Shown one piece after another: positions 25,845 through 34,255 of a DNA stretch of 44,614 bases. A model generated the notes under the pieces. The model did not search any database and had not been told where the DNA came from. It was given only the letters and a program-made list of their open reading frames with translations. The stretch's first letter is position 1; every line of letters begins with the position of its first letter. This stretch comes from a bacterium. Its GTDB lineage: Bacteria > Vulcanimicrobiota > Xenobia > Xenobiales > JADMJV01. The stretch spans positions 1 through 44,614 of the forward strand of contig JASBRJ010000131.1 in NCBI GenBank assembly GCA_030149525.1, written 5' to 3'. The position numbers and the translations under genes are program-made.

Positions 25845-26350
25845 GACTTAGCCTCTCTTTCTCTTTTCAGTTTTGACCGCTCGGGTCTGCGGAAAGGAAG
25901 GAGCACAAGCCAAAGAGTGCAGGGTTTCAGGTACTAAGGGTAAACCTGTATCCTAACAAGATGGCCCTGCTTTTCTCTTTCCACGGATGAAGCGGGGCCG
26001 CTTTTATTGCGGTTGTTGAACAGTTTTTGATTGCTTTATTCGCATCCTGCCGAAAGAATGTTCGCTTCGATATCGAAAAGAGTCTGTCGGGACCCGATTT
26101 GTCCACTTTGCAAGAAACTTGTCCACTTGGACATTTTAGTGTCCAAAAAATGCAGAGAATCCCAGTTTTAAGCCATTTTTTGCTGTCCAAAAAAAATCTG
26201 TGTCCACCCATATTCACCGTATCACCCAAACCCCCCCCATGTGACATGTTGATCGGTTGGTAATTTCTCCAGTTTATGCTCAATAAAGAAAGCCCGGCGC
26301 AAACCGAGCTAACCTAAAGCGACTGTCCGCCGGTTAGCCGGCGGAAGTAA
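25845..26350 (-). promoter_or_regulatory. Leader region A: shared box plus TGTCCA repeat array, no gene
   Basis: No credible gene lies in this 506-bp gap. A box at 26227-26275 (CGGTTGGTAATTT[CT]TCCAGTTT core at 26254-26275) matches one at 31931-31976, with one mismatch in 22. Six TGTCCA motifs follow towards the gene, at 26100, 26120, 26127 (inverted), 26140, 26184 and 26201. Two of them form the palindrome TTGGACA/TGTCCAA (26127-26146). Several A/T tracts are interspersed. The box lies about 380 bp before ATG 25844, the same distance as in region B. Confidence 0.5.
26326..26345 (-). repeat. Hairpin after the protease gene
   Basis: TCCGCCGG-TTAG-CCGGCGGA is a perfect 8-bp stem with a 4-nt loop, directly after the stop of the minus-strand protease gene. 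It lacks a T run on either side, so it may be a weak or Rho-assisted terminator, or a 3'-end stabiliser. Confidence 0.55.
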
Positions 26351-27553
26351 CTATTCGATGCCTGCAGCTCTCCGGAGCATGGCCAGGTCGGTACCCTCGG
26401 CTGTCTCAGGCTTCTTCGAGCTAGCTTGTACAGGAGCAATACCAAACGCTTCACGCAGCATGTCCCGTTCTTGGTTGACCTCCGGTTTATTGCAGGCTAC
26501 TTCAACCGGCTCGAGTCCGAATGCTTCACGCAACATTCTCCGGTCGAGGTCATCCCCTGGCTTGGGTTTGCTGGCTACTTCGGCCGAAGGAAGTCCGAAC
26601 GCTTTGCGAAGCATTGCTCGATCTTCCTCTTGTTTTTGTTGAGACAGGTCCCGGTACTGGGCCGCACCGCTTTCAAGGTCGACTCTCTCAAGTTTACACC
26701 ACTGGTCATATTTTACTCTGTACTCTTCTAGCTCCGCCTTGAGTGTGGCCACGGAAGCTACCGGCGCCGCCTTGGCATCTTTGGCCAGGTCCTTCTTGTC
26801 GACACCAAGGCTCGCTGCGACCGGGTTTTTGTGTTTGGGATTCATCATCGATAACAGAAAAGTGGTGGCCCGCTGCAGCAAGGCCGTAACTGTCTCCCCG
26901 AAGCCCGGGCCCTCAGAAAGCCTGGCAGTAGGAACGGCTTGCTTCGTCACGATCGAGAGCTCGTAGATTGTTGCCGATGGCTTTTCGAAGAAGCCAAGGG
27001 AGAAGCGATGCCATCGGCCGTCATTCACCCGCTCGCAACAGTAGTCACCCTTAAAGATTGTCAGAACAAAGGTCTTCGCTGGTTCGCCGGCGTTTGCCGG
27101 TACCGTTAGAACGTCAAGAATCTCCCCGTGTGTATCAAGGGCAGAGAGCCTGTGGTCTATCTGAAGTGGCGGTCGGTCCGATGGATTGAAGTTGGCCTCA
27201 AATTGCCGCATTTTCTCTTCGGTGGCCTCGAAGACGCGGTTTCCCCGATATACCCCAGGCCTCATGACCTCGAACTCTCGGATGCTGTACTGACCAAGCC
27301 TGGAGCGATCGCAATATTCTGGGAATGCGTCCATCATGGGCTTCCAGGGGGTAGACGAACGCTGAAATCGGGAGCCGCTAACGTTCCAATGCGTCGGCGC
27401 GACCGGCCCAGCGTTCAGGTTGATTCTTAGGGGGTCAGTAGTCGTTGCTCTCTCCCCAGAAACTCGAGTCCCGCAGCTCTCCGGAAATCCGAAAGCCCCG
27501 GTTGCTTTCCGTCGACTGAGTTCTTCTTCATATGTCCTATTTGGGTTTTTCAT
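26351..27553 (-). CDS. Mu gpI-like phage head protease/scaffold with C-terminal repeats
   Basis: The 400-aa protein has a domain near residues 88-210: VMRPGVYRGNRVF, LQIDHRLSALDTHGEI with His134, and WHRFSLGFF with Ser185. This matches the layout of Mu I-type head maturation proteases, in which His and Ser are catalytic. An Ala/Lys-rich linker follows. The last ~90 residues hold four repeats of MLR[KE]AFG[LI] at about 25-residue spacing, which could be the scaffold part. ATG 27553 follows GGAAGAG, 19 nt after the tape measure stop, so the two are co-expressed. No capsid gene accompanies it, which is odd for a head protease. Confidence 0.6.
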   Translation of the reverse strand: MKNPNRTYEEELSRRKATGAFGFPESCGTRVSGERATTTDPLRINLNAGPVAPTHWNVSGSRFQRSSTPWKPMMDAFPEYCDRSRLGQYSIREFEVMRPGVYRGNRVFEATEEKMRQFEANFNPSDRPPLQIDHRLSALDTHGEILDVLTVPANAGEPAKTFVLTIFKGDYCCERVNDGRWHRFSLGFFEKPSATIYELSIVTKQAVPTARLSEGPGFGETVTALLQRATTFLLSMMNPKHKNPVAASLGVDKKDLAKDAKAAPVASVATLKAELEEYRVKYDQWCKLERVDLESGAAQYRDLSQQKQEEDRAMLRKAFGLPSAEVASKPKPGDDLDRRMLREAFGLEPVEVACNKPEVNQERDMLREAFGIAPVQASSKKPETAEGTDLAMLRRAAGIE

Positions 27554-27572
27554 TCTCTTCCCATCCTCTGTG

Positions 27573-30500
27573 CTATTTTTCCCGCCGGCTTTGATCGATC
27601 GGACTGCGAGTCGTTTTCGAGGCGGTCAACCCGTTTTGTCGCTCCCGCTGTAAGAGCTTACGGGACTGTTTCTGGATCTCTCGCTTGACCATATCGGGAT
27701 CATCGCCGTTGATATAGAAACTAGCCTTCTGGTTGATGACGTTGTTCGGTACTGTGTCGTACTTTTTACGGTCCGCAGTCTGGCGAGATTCAGCCTCCTG
27801 GCGCACCTTGCGGTCGACTTCGGCGAAGCGGGGCGCTTTCGGGACATCTGGCCGCCGGAATCTTGCCACCCCAAAATTCTCTGCAAAATTGGGGAGAATT
27901 GTCGCCTGGACGCCCGAGAAGCTTGCCGATGGAGCAAAGGAAATTCCAGCAGGCTGAGATGTGCCGGCACGATTTCCACCACCGGTACCGGCGCCCAAGG
28001 ACCGCTGAGCAACGTTTTGCAGCCGCCCAAAATTGGTTTGGTTTCGCTGAGTTTCTTGAAACCGCCGAGTAGACTCACTTCGAAAGAGCGCCTCACGCTG
28101 CAGCTGAGCCTTCTTCTCCGCCTGGGTGACGTCCGCGCCGGCAGCGATTGCCGCCTGCTTCTCTTGCTCAATCGCGTCCAGCCTGGATTGCATAAGCCGC
28201 TGCCGACTCTCCCCGAGCTCGCGATCAACATTCTCACCGGCCTGCTTTCGAAGTTCAAGGATGTTGATTTCTTCTTCCAGGGCGCGTTGCTCGAGTTGAG
28301 CTATCTCGTTGGCCTGCTTTAGTTTCTCGTCCGTCTGTTTCTTATTGAGATTCAGAACCCGGTCCTCGAGTTCCGCCACATACCTCAGGCCTTCAGCCCG
28401 ATCGATGGTGCCGGACGCTATAGCCGACTGAACCGCAGCGATTGCAGTCGATGTGTTGGCGATCTGCTGCGCAGTGGTTCCCTGGTTTTTCAGAGCGCCT
28501 TCGAGTCCAGTCTTGAAGGAATCGAATTGGTCCACCAGTTGCTCAGCCTCGACGGTTCGCAGCTCTCGCTTCAGGTCAACCAGGCGCTCGCGGAACCGCT
28601 CCGCCACCTCCGGAGCACCCTGAAACGCTTGTTTGTTTGCTTTCTCAAAAGTTTCCAGGGCCTGGATGGAGTCCTTTAGCTCCTTGCCGACATCGAAACT
28701 TGTGGAGCCCGGGCGAGAAACAACCTCGTCGAGGCGATCATTGACCGTCTTGAGCTGCTTTTGCACGAGTTCCTGGGTCTTCGTGATGCGCTCACGCCGA
28801 ATCTGCTCATCGAGCTGGGCGACCTTGCGGAGGAGGGCTACTTCATCGGTCGACCCTTTCTCGACAAGCTTGATTTGCTTCTGGATTCTCTCCCGCTCTT
28901 GCTCGAGTGTGAGTTCTCCGGCTACCTTTTTGCGCTCGGTTGCCAGTTCGTATGCGGCAATCTCTTTCTGCTTGGCGCTTACGACCTCTGAAGCAATCTT
29001 TTTTTCAAGGCTCGAGCGAGAATCGAGGAGTGTAAGATAGGTCTTGATGGCCTTCTCTTGCCCCTCGGAGATTTTCGGGTCTCCCAGGGCCTTGGTGAGT
29101 TCAAAGCGGTCCAAAGTGCCCACAGCAGTGAGCAGGTTTGCCTCTATCTCCCTCAGCTTGCTGTTTGTTTCGCTCAAGGCTCGATTTAGCTGGCCAACGT
29201 CATCGAGACGGCCCGCAAAACTCAGGAACTGGTTCAGGCCTTCGGCTTGCTCGGTTGCCTCTTTGAGAGCGACGGGAATTTTGCCGAGCGAGCTAATCAA
29301 GGTTTCAATGATATCGCGAACCTGAATCATCCGGCGAAATTCAAAATTCGCTTCCTTGGCGGCTTGATTCACCTGGGCGAGGCTCACGCTGTAAACGTCC
29401 CCGAATTTGCTCCGGAGAACATCGGCCGCCCGCTCTGAAAGGTCGGAAAGCCTGACAAAGTCCCCCCTGGCTGCCGACTGAGCTTCCTTCAAAGAGACAA
29501 GATCGACTCTGAAGCTACCTAAGCTCTTGTTGGTATTGGCCAGGTCTCGCTCCAGGTCCTGAAGTGATTTGCCTGATCTCTCAATAGCGGCAGCCAGGTC
29601 AACCTCTGCCACCCCTTTGAGCGCCTGGGCGAGTTCGTCGGCATTGCGGGCCACATCGAGGTCAAAGGAGAGATTCGTGCCGCTGATTTCCTCCACTAGG
29701 CTGGCGTATGTTCGAAACGCTGTTGCTGAATTCGCCAGTTTGCCGGCGCTTCGGTCAATTGCCTCCCCGAGCTCTTTTTGAGCCTCTGCATACCGGTTGA
29801 TAGCCAGGGTTCCGACTCCCGCTGCTACTGTAGCTGCGAGAAAGAAAGGAGTGACTGGACTAGCGAGTAGGGCGCTTGTAGCAGCATTGATCAGACCAAA
29901 GCCGGCAGCGACTCGAGGCGCCACGGTTCCCGCAAAGGTAGACCCGACGCTATTGAAGACTCGAGCTTGAATTGTAGTGCTTCCCAAGCCTGCGGCAAGG
30001 GACACGATTTTGACCCCAACTGCTTCGAGCAACGCTGCTGAACCGCCGAGTGAAACGATCGCCGCCTTGGCGAGACTAAATGCCCTTTGAGCGAGCAGAG
30101 CCTTTGCAATGACACCCGCGAATGGAATAGCAAACCCCGCAACCACTCCCACGGCGCCCGCGGCCGCAGCGGTGAACGCTCCCATCAGGGTGATCAGGGG
30201 AGATATCGGCTTGATGAGTTCCGTTGCTGCATTTACCCCGGTCGCAAAGGAGCGAGCCAGAGAGGTAAGAGTCGGAACAGCTGACGCTCCGATAACGGCC
30301 AGAAAATTGGTGATAGCGTCTTGAGCGTTCGAAACCGCTCCGGAGAGGGTGTCGGCCTGGCGCTCGATGGAGCCGGCGAACTCTGTGCGGCCCAACTCGA
30401 GGAGTGCGCTCCTTGCGGCTTCAATTTGCTCCTTGGTCTTGAGCGAGACAAGTCCAGCTGAAGAAAGGTTCGCCCCAAATCTGGCAAGCCGTTCACCGGT

Positions 30501-31085
30501 GATGCCGGCAGTATCTCTAAGACCTGTAAAGCCTTCGCTGGTGCCTTGGAGAGCTTTCGCCACCCGCAGAGAGACATCTTCCAGACGTCCGCCGGTCGCC
30601 GCGGCAATGTTGGCCACCAACTCTAGACTCTCCGCACCACCCTGACCGAATGATTCCAGGGTGGTGGTGGCAGCCACGATAGACTCCACGCTGAACGGTG
30701 TTCGAGCTGCGAAGTCAACGGCGTCTTGGAATACAGAGGCAGCCTCTTCGGCGTCTCCGGTTATGCCCTGGAGACGGGCCCTTAGATCTTGAAAGTTCTT
30801 TGCTGCACCGACAGCCGAACTGCCGAACGCAGTGATAGAGACGGCGGTCGCAAGGCTGGCCGCAGCGGCCGCGCCTGCAATAGATTGAACTTCCTGTTTT
30901 AGGCTTTGGTAGGCAGTGGAAACCTGGTTGATCGCTTGTTCAGCGATTTGGCCAGCCTGATCGGCCAGGTTTTGGAGGTCATCTAACGCTTCCTCGGTAG
31001 CGTCTTTTACATCTTCGGTACCGTCTTGAAGGTCCTGGGTTTCCGCCAGGAATCGCATGATAACCGGGATCTCAGTTTCAGCCAT
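27573..31085 (-). CDS. Phage tail tape measure protein
   Basis: This 1170-aa protein has the usual tape measure plan. A helical N-terminus is followed by a conserved domain (FQDLRARLQGITGDAEEAAS, ARTPFSVESIVAATTTLESF, ALQGTSEGFTGLRDTAG). Hydrophobic segments lie near residues 300-420, and a long coiled coil runs from about 440 to 1060. Tape measure proteins set tail length and pass into the host membrane. At about 1.5 angstrom per residue it would match a tail of roughly 175 nm. No other tail gene is recognised nearby, which is unusual. ATG 31085 lacks a strong ribosome site. Confidence 0.88.
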   Translation of the reverse strand: MAETEIPVIMRFLAETQDLQDGTEDVKDATEEALDDLQNLADQAGQIAEQAINQVSTAYQSLKQEVQSIAGAAAAASLATAVSITAFGSSAVGAAKNFQDLRARLQGITGDAEEAASVFQDAVDFAARTPFSVESIVAATTTLESFGQGGAESLELVANIAAATGGRLEDVSLRVAKALQGTSEGFTGLRDTAGITGERLARFGANLSSAGLVSLKTKEQIEAARSALLELGRTEFAGSIERQADTLSGAVSNAQDAITNFLAVIGASAVPTLTSLARSFATGVNAATELIKPISPLITLMGAFTAAAAGAVGVVAGFAIPFAGVIAKALLAQRAFSLAKAAIVSLGGSAALLEAVGVKIVSLAAGLGSTTIQARVFNSVGSTFAGTVAPRVAAGFGLINAATSALLASPVTPFFLAATVAAGVGTLAINRYAEAQKELGEAIDRSAGKLANSATAFRTYASLVEEISGTNLSFDLDVARNADELAQALKGVAEVDLAAAIERSGKSLQDLERDLANTNKSLGSFRVDLVSLKEAQSAARGDFVRLSDLSERAADVLRSKFGDVYSVSLAQVNQAAKEANFEFRRMIQVRDIIETLISSLGKIPVALKEATEQAEGLNQFLSFAGRLDDVGQLNRALSETNSKLREIEANLLTAVGTLDRFELTKALGDPKISEGQEKAIKTYLTLLDSRSSLEKKIASEVVSAKQKEIAAYELATERKKVAGELTLEQERERIQKQIKLVEKGSTDEVALLRKVAQLDEQIRRERITKTQELVQKQLKTVNDRLDEVVSRPGSTSFDVGKELKDSIQALETFEKANKQAFQGAPEVAERFRERLVDLKRELRTVEAEQLVDQFDSFKTGLEGALKNQGTTAQQIANTSTAIAAVQSAIASGTIDRAEGLRYVAELEDRVLNLNKKQTDEKLKQANEIAQLEQRALEEEINILELRKQAGENVDRELGESRQRLMQSRLDAIEQEKQAAIAAGADVTQAEKKAQLQREALFRSESTRRFQETQRNQTNFGRLQNVAQRSLGAGTGGGNRAGTSQPAGISFAPSASFSGVQATILPNFAENFGVARFRRPDVPKAPRFAEVDRKVRQEAESRQTADRKKYDTVPNNVINQKASFYINGDDPDMVKREIQKQSRKLLQRERQNGLTASKTTRSPIDQSRREK

Positions 31086-31157
31086 GCGGCCACTCAGTTC
31101 TGCACCCCGGTTGTATAGTTCTAGTGTAGCAGCTGGACCGCGTCCCCGCGACTCGAA

Positions 31158-31553
31158 TCAGTTGTTTTTCAAAGCTTCGTCAATTTTTTCGAGCCTCTCA
31201 AGGACGCTAACAGTGTGAAAAGGCCACTGTCGGCCCCGATGAGACTCGGGAAAGAGCGGAGCCCCACTTTCGTGGGCGTAGGAGAGACCGACAGCTCTTT
31301 CCAGCCGTTCCAGGCGGAAGTTGACCTTATCGGTGTAGCCGGCTAAGTATTTTCCAAACATTTCGGCAAGGTCCGCAAGCCGCCAGATGGCGTCATCTTT
31401 GGAAACTATACCCGCCTTGATCGCCATGGAAGCTCTTAGAGACTCCATGCAAATGATTGCGGTGTCTTTGTCAGGGTAGTCGGAAACGAAATCCAGGAGC
31501 TCGCGAAGGAAATCGCGGTCTTCTTCATTGTCGTCATCGAGGGTATAGGTCAT
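31158..31553 (-). CDS. Hypothetical protein upstream of the tape measure gene, 131 aa
   Basis: An acidic, helical soluble protein beginning MTYTLDDDNEEDRDFLREL, with ATG 31553 behind GGAG. In phages this position usually holds a tail assembly chaperone, but no similarity to those is visible. The 72-nt gap to the tape measure gene contains no further frame with a start. It is the first gene of the unit 31553-26351. Confidence 0.65.
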   Translation of the reverse strand: MTYTLDDDNEEDRDFLRELLDFVSDYPDKDTAIICMESLRASMAIKAGIVSKDDAIWRLADLAEMFGKYLAGYTDKVNFRLERLERAVGLSYAHESGAPLFPESHRGRQWPFHTVSVLERLEKIDEALKNN

Positions 31554-32198
31554 CGTGTTTCTCCTTCGGATTTGGTGGTGGAAACTGAAAAATTTATCGA
31601 ACGGTCGGACCCGTACATGGGGATTTGGTCAAATGCGCGGACTCGAGTGCACAGAAAACTGTGTTCACAGCGAAAAAAACCGTGAAATCTAGACTCTTCT
31701 GATTTTTCGCTTTGCTGTTCACAAAAAGTCTGTGAACACCAGGCTAGCTGTAAATTTCCAGAATTTTCGAAAAAAATTGGTCGGATTGTCTTTTTTTTGA
31801 GAAAATTTCAGAAATGCAAACGGCTTAGCAGGGTGTAAACTTGGACCTGTAAACATGAGAATTTTCCAGGCTTCATGCCGTTTCTCTTTGTAAACAGGTT
31901 TCCCAGTTAGTGCGTACTCGCGCTCATGCGCAAACCCCCATGTGAAGGATCGAACGGTTGGTAATTTTTCCAGTTTCTCGAGCGAAGTCAAAAAGAGCTG
32001 CAGTGGCCAGGGGGAATGGAAGTGGCCAGTAAAGACTTCCAAAGTCTACCGCGTAGACACGGATGACTACCGGCGCCGGAGAAAAAGAACCCGCTCTGGT
32101 CTACAGAGCGGGGAGTCGTCGAACCGAACGAAACGAAGCGACGTGACTTTCTTGAGATGCTTTGAGTCTACCACTCCAAACGTGCCTGGTATAGCAAA
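31554..32198 (-). promoter_or_regulatory. Leader region B: inverted pair of boxes and TGTTCAC/TGTAAAC array, no gene
   Basis: The ~48-bp box of region A occurs here at 31931-31976 in the same orientation and again, inverted and more degenerate, at 31582-31628. The two form imperfect terminal repeats around a ~395-bp segment. Inside are TGTTCAC at 31662 and 31716, GTGAACA at 31732 (a palindrome with 31716) and TGTAAAC at 31834, 31848 and 31889. Several 6-8 nt T/A tracts are also present. The box lies 378 bp before ATG 31553. A regulatory, packaging or replication role is possible. 31977-32198 holds the terminator below and nothing else. Confidence 0.5.
32080..32112 (-). terminator. Rho-independent terminator of the replication unit (minus strand)
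   Basis: CCCGCTCTG (32090-32098) and CAGAGCGGG (32104-32112) form a 9-bp stem. On the minus strand it is followed by TTCTTTTTC. It lies after the 60-aa gene and ends the leftward primase transcription unit. Confidence 0.75.
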
Positions 32199-32381
32199 TC
32201 ACCCCTGTGTTCCTGTTCGTCCGCTCTGCTTGGATAAACTCTGGCAGCGTAACATCAGCTTCTGCAGTTGGCGCTCGTTCAAGAGAAAGCCATTGCAGAG
32301 CCTTTGGTCGGCGTCATGGACTATCTTGGCCAACTCTGCCCATTCCTTGTCTTTATTGGTCGCTATGGTCGTCTTCTCCAT
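32199..32381 (-). CDS. Small hypothetical protein, 60 aa
   Basis: ATG 32381 follows AAGGG at good distance and opens a 60-aa helical, charged protein (MEKTTIATNKDKEWAELAKI, then NGFLLNERQLQKLMLRC). It lies 68 nt downstream of the 166-aa gene and just before the terminator at 32080-32112, so it is probably the last gene of that unit. No family recognised. Confidence 0.55.
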   Translation of the reverse strand: MEKTTIATNKDKEWAELAKIVHDADQRLCNGFLLNERQLQKLMLRCQSLSKQSGRTGTQG

Positions 32382-32449
32382 CGTTTTGCCCTTTCGTTTC
32401 TGAGGAAGTCCGCGCGGCCAGCGAGTAACCGGCCGCGCGGCAATGTCTT

Positions 32450-32950
32450 TTAGAGAGCCAAAGCTCGCTTCTCATCAGGAGTAAGCCCCTTGATATGGCC
32501 CTGTCTCAGTTGGGATATGATGTAACGTCGGCCACAGATTTTGAGGCCTTCACCCCGCCCAGTAAGAACCATCACACGGCGCATGTAGGCTACGGGCGCG
32601 ATACCATCAAAATGAGGAAAGAGTGTAAGCAGACTGACTGGCACTTGCATACACCTAAGTTCGGTTGGAGCCTCTTCTGGATATGCTCGAGCCTGCTCTC
32701 TCGCCTTTTCCGCCTCCATAATGATGGCTTCTGACTCGGAAAGTATGCTTTCAATCTCTTTCCAGATTGAGCGCAGGTCGCCGCAGGCTTTTTGAAAAGG
32801 CTTGAACACCTCGACAACCCCGTTCTGAACCTCTGCTAGAGGCTTCACAAGGGCGGCCAGTTCTTCGACCCGCTTATCTTGTTCCAGTTGAGCTATTTCC
32901 TTATCTAGCTCGGCTATCTCTTTGGCGATTTCTTCTTGCGTTTTTGCCAT
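32450..32950 (-). CDS. Coiled-coil hypothetical protein, 166 aa
   Basis: ATG 32950 shares one base with the upstream stop (TAATG) and follows GGAGG. The N-terminal 90 residues form an obvious coiled coil (EEIAKEIAELDKEIAQLEQD and a second helix, ESEAIIMEAEKAREQA). The C-terminal part (MQVPVSLLTLFPHFDG) is globular. Function unknown; together with the upstream coiled-coil protein it may form a complex in replication or regulation of the element. Confidence 0.7.
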   Translation of the reverse strand: MAKTQEEIAKEIAELDKEIAQLEQDKRVEELAALVKPLAEVQNGVVEVFKPFQKACGDLRSIWKEIESILSESEAIIMEAEKAREQARAYPEEAPTELRCMQVPVSLLTLFPHFDGIAPVAYMRRVMVLTGRGEGLKICGRRYIISQLRQGHIKGLTPDEKRALAL

Positions 32951-33447
32951 TACAGGACCTCCACGATTGCCGAATCCCGCCATGTAGTAGCTAGGGCATC
33001 GGTGAACTGGTTGTAGCCGGGGTGAGCTTTACGGAGCAGCTCTCCGGTGTTGGGGTTTATCGTCTCAGATACGGGGAGCGGCAGCCACGGAGCAGCTTGC
33101 TCAAGCTCTCTAAATCCATTTGGGAAGCGAGGCTCGGGAAGCCCATGCCGCCGGCAAAAAGCCCGAAGGGACTCTTGGGCCTTTGCAGCCTTGGTGTGGA
33201 CAGCCAACCAGGAAGGAGCGAGGTCTCGAGCCACCACTTGTTCACTTTGGTCGAGCAGTTCAAGAAACCGCGTCCGAAGGTCGGCATACCTTTCCAATTT
33301 TGATTGAATGGCCTCATTCAAATCGGCTAATTCCGCATTTCTTGCTTTGAGAGCGGCTTCATGCTCTTTCTGCTTCAGGTCGGCTTCCGCCAGAACGAGA
33401 GCATTTCTTTTTTCGCGAGCTCGCTTTAGTTTGGTCTCTGTTTTCAT
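32950..33447 (-). CDS. Coiled-coil hypothetical protein, 165 aa
   Basis: ATG 33447 has a clear AAGGAG ribosome site. The first 70 residues are a highly charged coiled coil (LKRAREKRNALVLAEADLKQ). A Pro/Arg-containing globular part with CRRHGLPEPRFPNGFREL follows. No family recognised. The gene is the third of the primase-led unit. The longer frame to 33564 overlaps the neighbour and is less likely. Confidence 0.7.
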   Translation of the reverse strand: MKTETKLKRAREKRNALVLAEADLKQKEHEAALKARNAELADLNEAIQSKLERYADLRTRFLELLDQSEQVVARDLAPSWLAVHTKAAKAQESLRAFCRRHGLPEPRFPNGFRELEQAAPWLPLPVSETINPNTGELLRKAHPGYNQFTDALATTWRDSAIVEVL

Positions 33448-33533
33448 TTTGTTCTCCTTAGAAAAATATTGATAGGGGAGAGGATTGAAGCATGGCGGTG
33501 GTGGAGACCGGCCCCGGACTCGCCAGGTCGGGC

Positions 33534-34241
33534 CTAGTTGGCGAATACCCATTGGGTCCCCCAATCCTGGACCTTTAGGCAGGTTGAGTCTTCGGGGACT
33601 TGCCCCAGGGTTTTGAAAGGCTCGTATCGAGCAAGAAGATCGAGATTGAAGCCCTCTTTCCGGGCGAGATGGTTTGCAACAGGGTCATCGAGAAACGTCA
33701 GGCGAAAGACGCCCTCGGCGCGATGGATCGCCCATCTTCTCTCACTATTTTGAGCAAAGTTCCCGAAGGGCTGACTCGGGAGCCTATATTCTCGACCAGA
33801 GCGGCCCCAAAGGTTGCAATGTGAGACTCGAGTCCCAGCCGGCTGGTTCGCCCTGGCCCAATAAGTGTGGGAGTGTTTCTCGCCGCAGAAGGGGCACCGG
33901 ATGGTTAGGAGGTTGCCTTGAGGAATGCGCTCCAGGCCGATCGGAACAGCCTCAAACCCGGGCTTCCTCGGCATGGTATTGAGCCAGCCTCGAAAGGCCT
34001 CAAGAACGTACTCGAGCGGCTCCTGCTCCTTGGCGGCAGCTTGCTGCGCCTCAAAGTAGCTTAGCTTGATGCCACTTCTTCGGCTGACGTGCCGGGCGAA
34101 CAAAAAGCCCGTCTTTCCATTGCATCGGACAAGGAGGATGCCGACACATCGGGTTCGGCTCGATTTTGGAAGGGGAACCCACGCAAGGATTTCGGTTTCG
34201 TAGCGCGGTTCCAATTGGTCATAAAGACTTGTGGATATCAT
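33534..34241 (-). CDS. Hypothetical protein with possible zinc motif, 235 aa
   Basis: ATG 34241 follows GAGAGGA (a TTG at 34259 touching the primase stop is the alternative start). A central Cys/His group (RCPFCGEKHSHTYW, then SHCNLW) looks like a small zinc ribbon. The protein has Arg-rich parts and no membrane segment. Its place right after the primase-helicase suggests a replication accessory role, which is inference. Confidence 0.65.
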   Translation of the reverse strand: MISTSLYDQLEPRYETEILAWVPLPKSSRTRCVGILLVRCNGKTGFLFARHVSRRSGIKLSYFEAQQAAAKEQEPLEYVLEAFRGWLNTMPRKPGFEAVPIGLERIPQGNLLTIRCPFCGEKHSHTYWARANQPAGTRVSHCNLWGRSGREYRLPSQPFGNFAQNSERRWAIHRAEGVFRLTFLDDPVANHLARKEGFNLDLLARYEPFKTLGQVPEDSTCLKVQDWGTQWVFAN

Positions 34242-34255
34242 GGGTTTCCTCTCGG

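Noticed and set aside
25927-26283. 118-aa minus-strand frame in leader region A
   Set aside because: It lies wholly over the shared box and TGTCCA array, lacks a ribosome site and has unlikely composition.
31086-31200. Possible -1 frameshift from the 131-aa gene towards the tape measure gene, as in phage tail chaperones
   Set aside because: The -1 frame stays open to the tape measure start, but the extension is only about 28 residues and the slippery site (G AAA AAC) is not canonical.
31719-32042. 107-aa minus-strand frame in leader region B
   Set aside because: Same reason as region A: it covers the box and repeat array, which are better explained as regulatory DNA.
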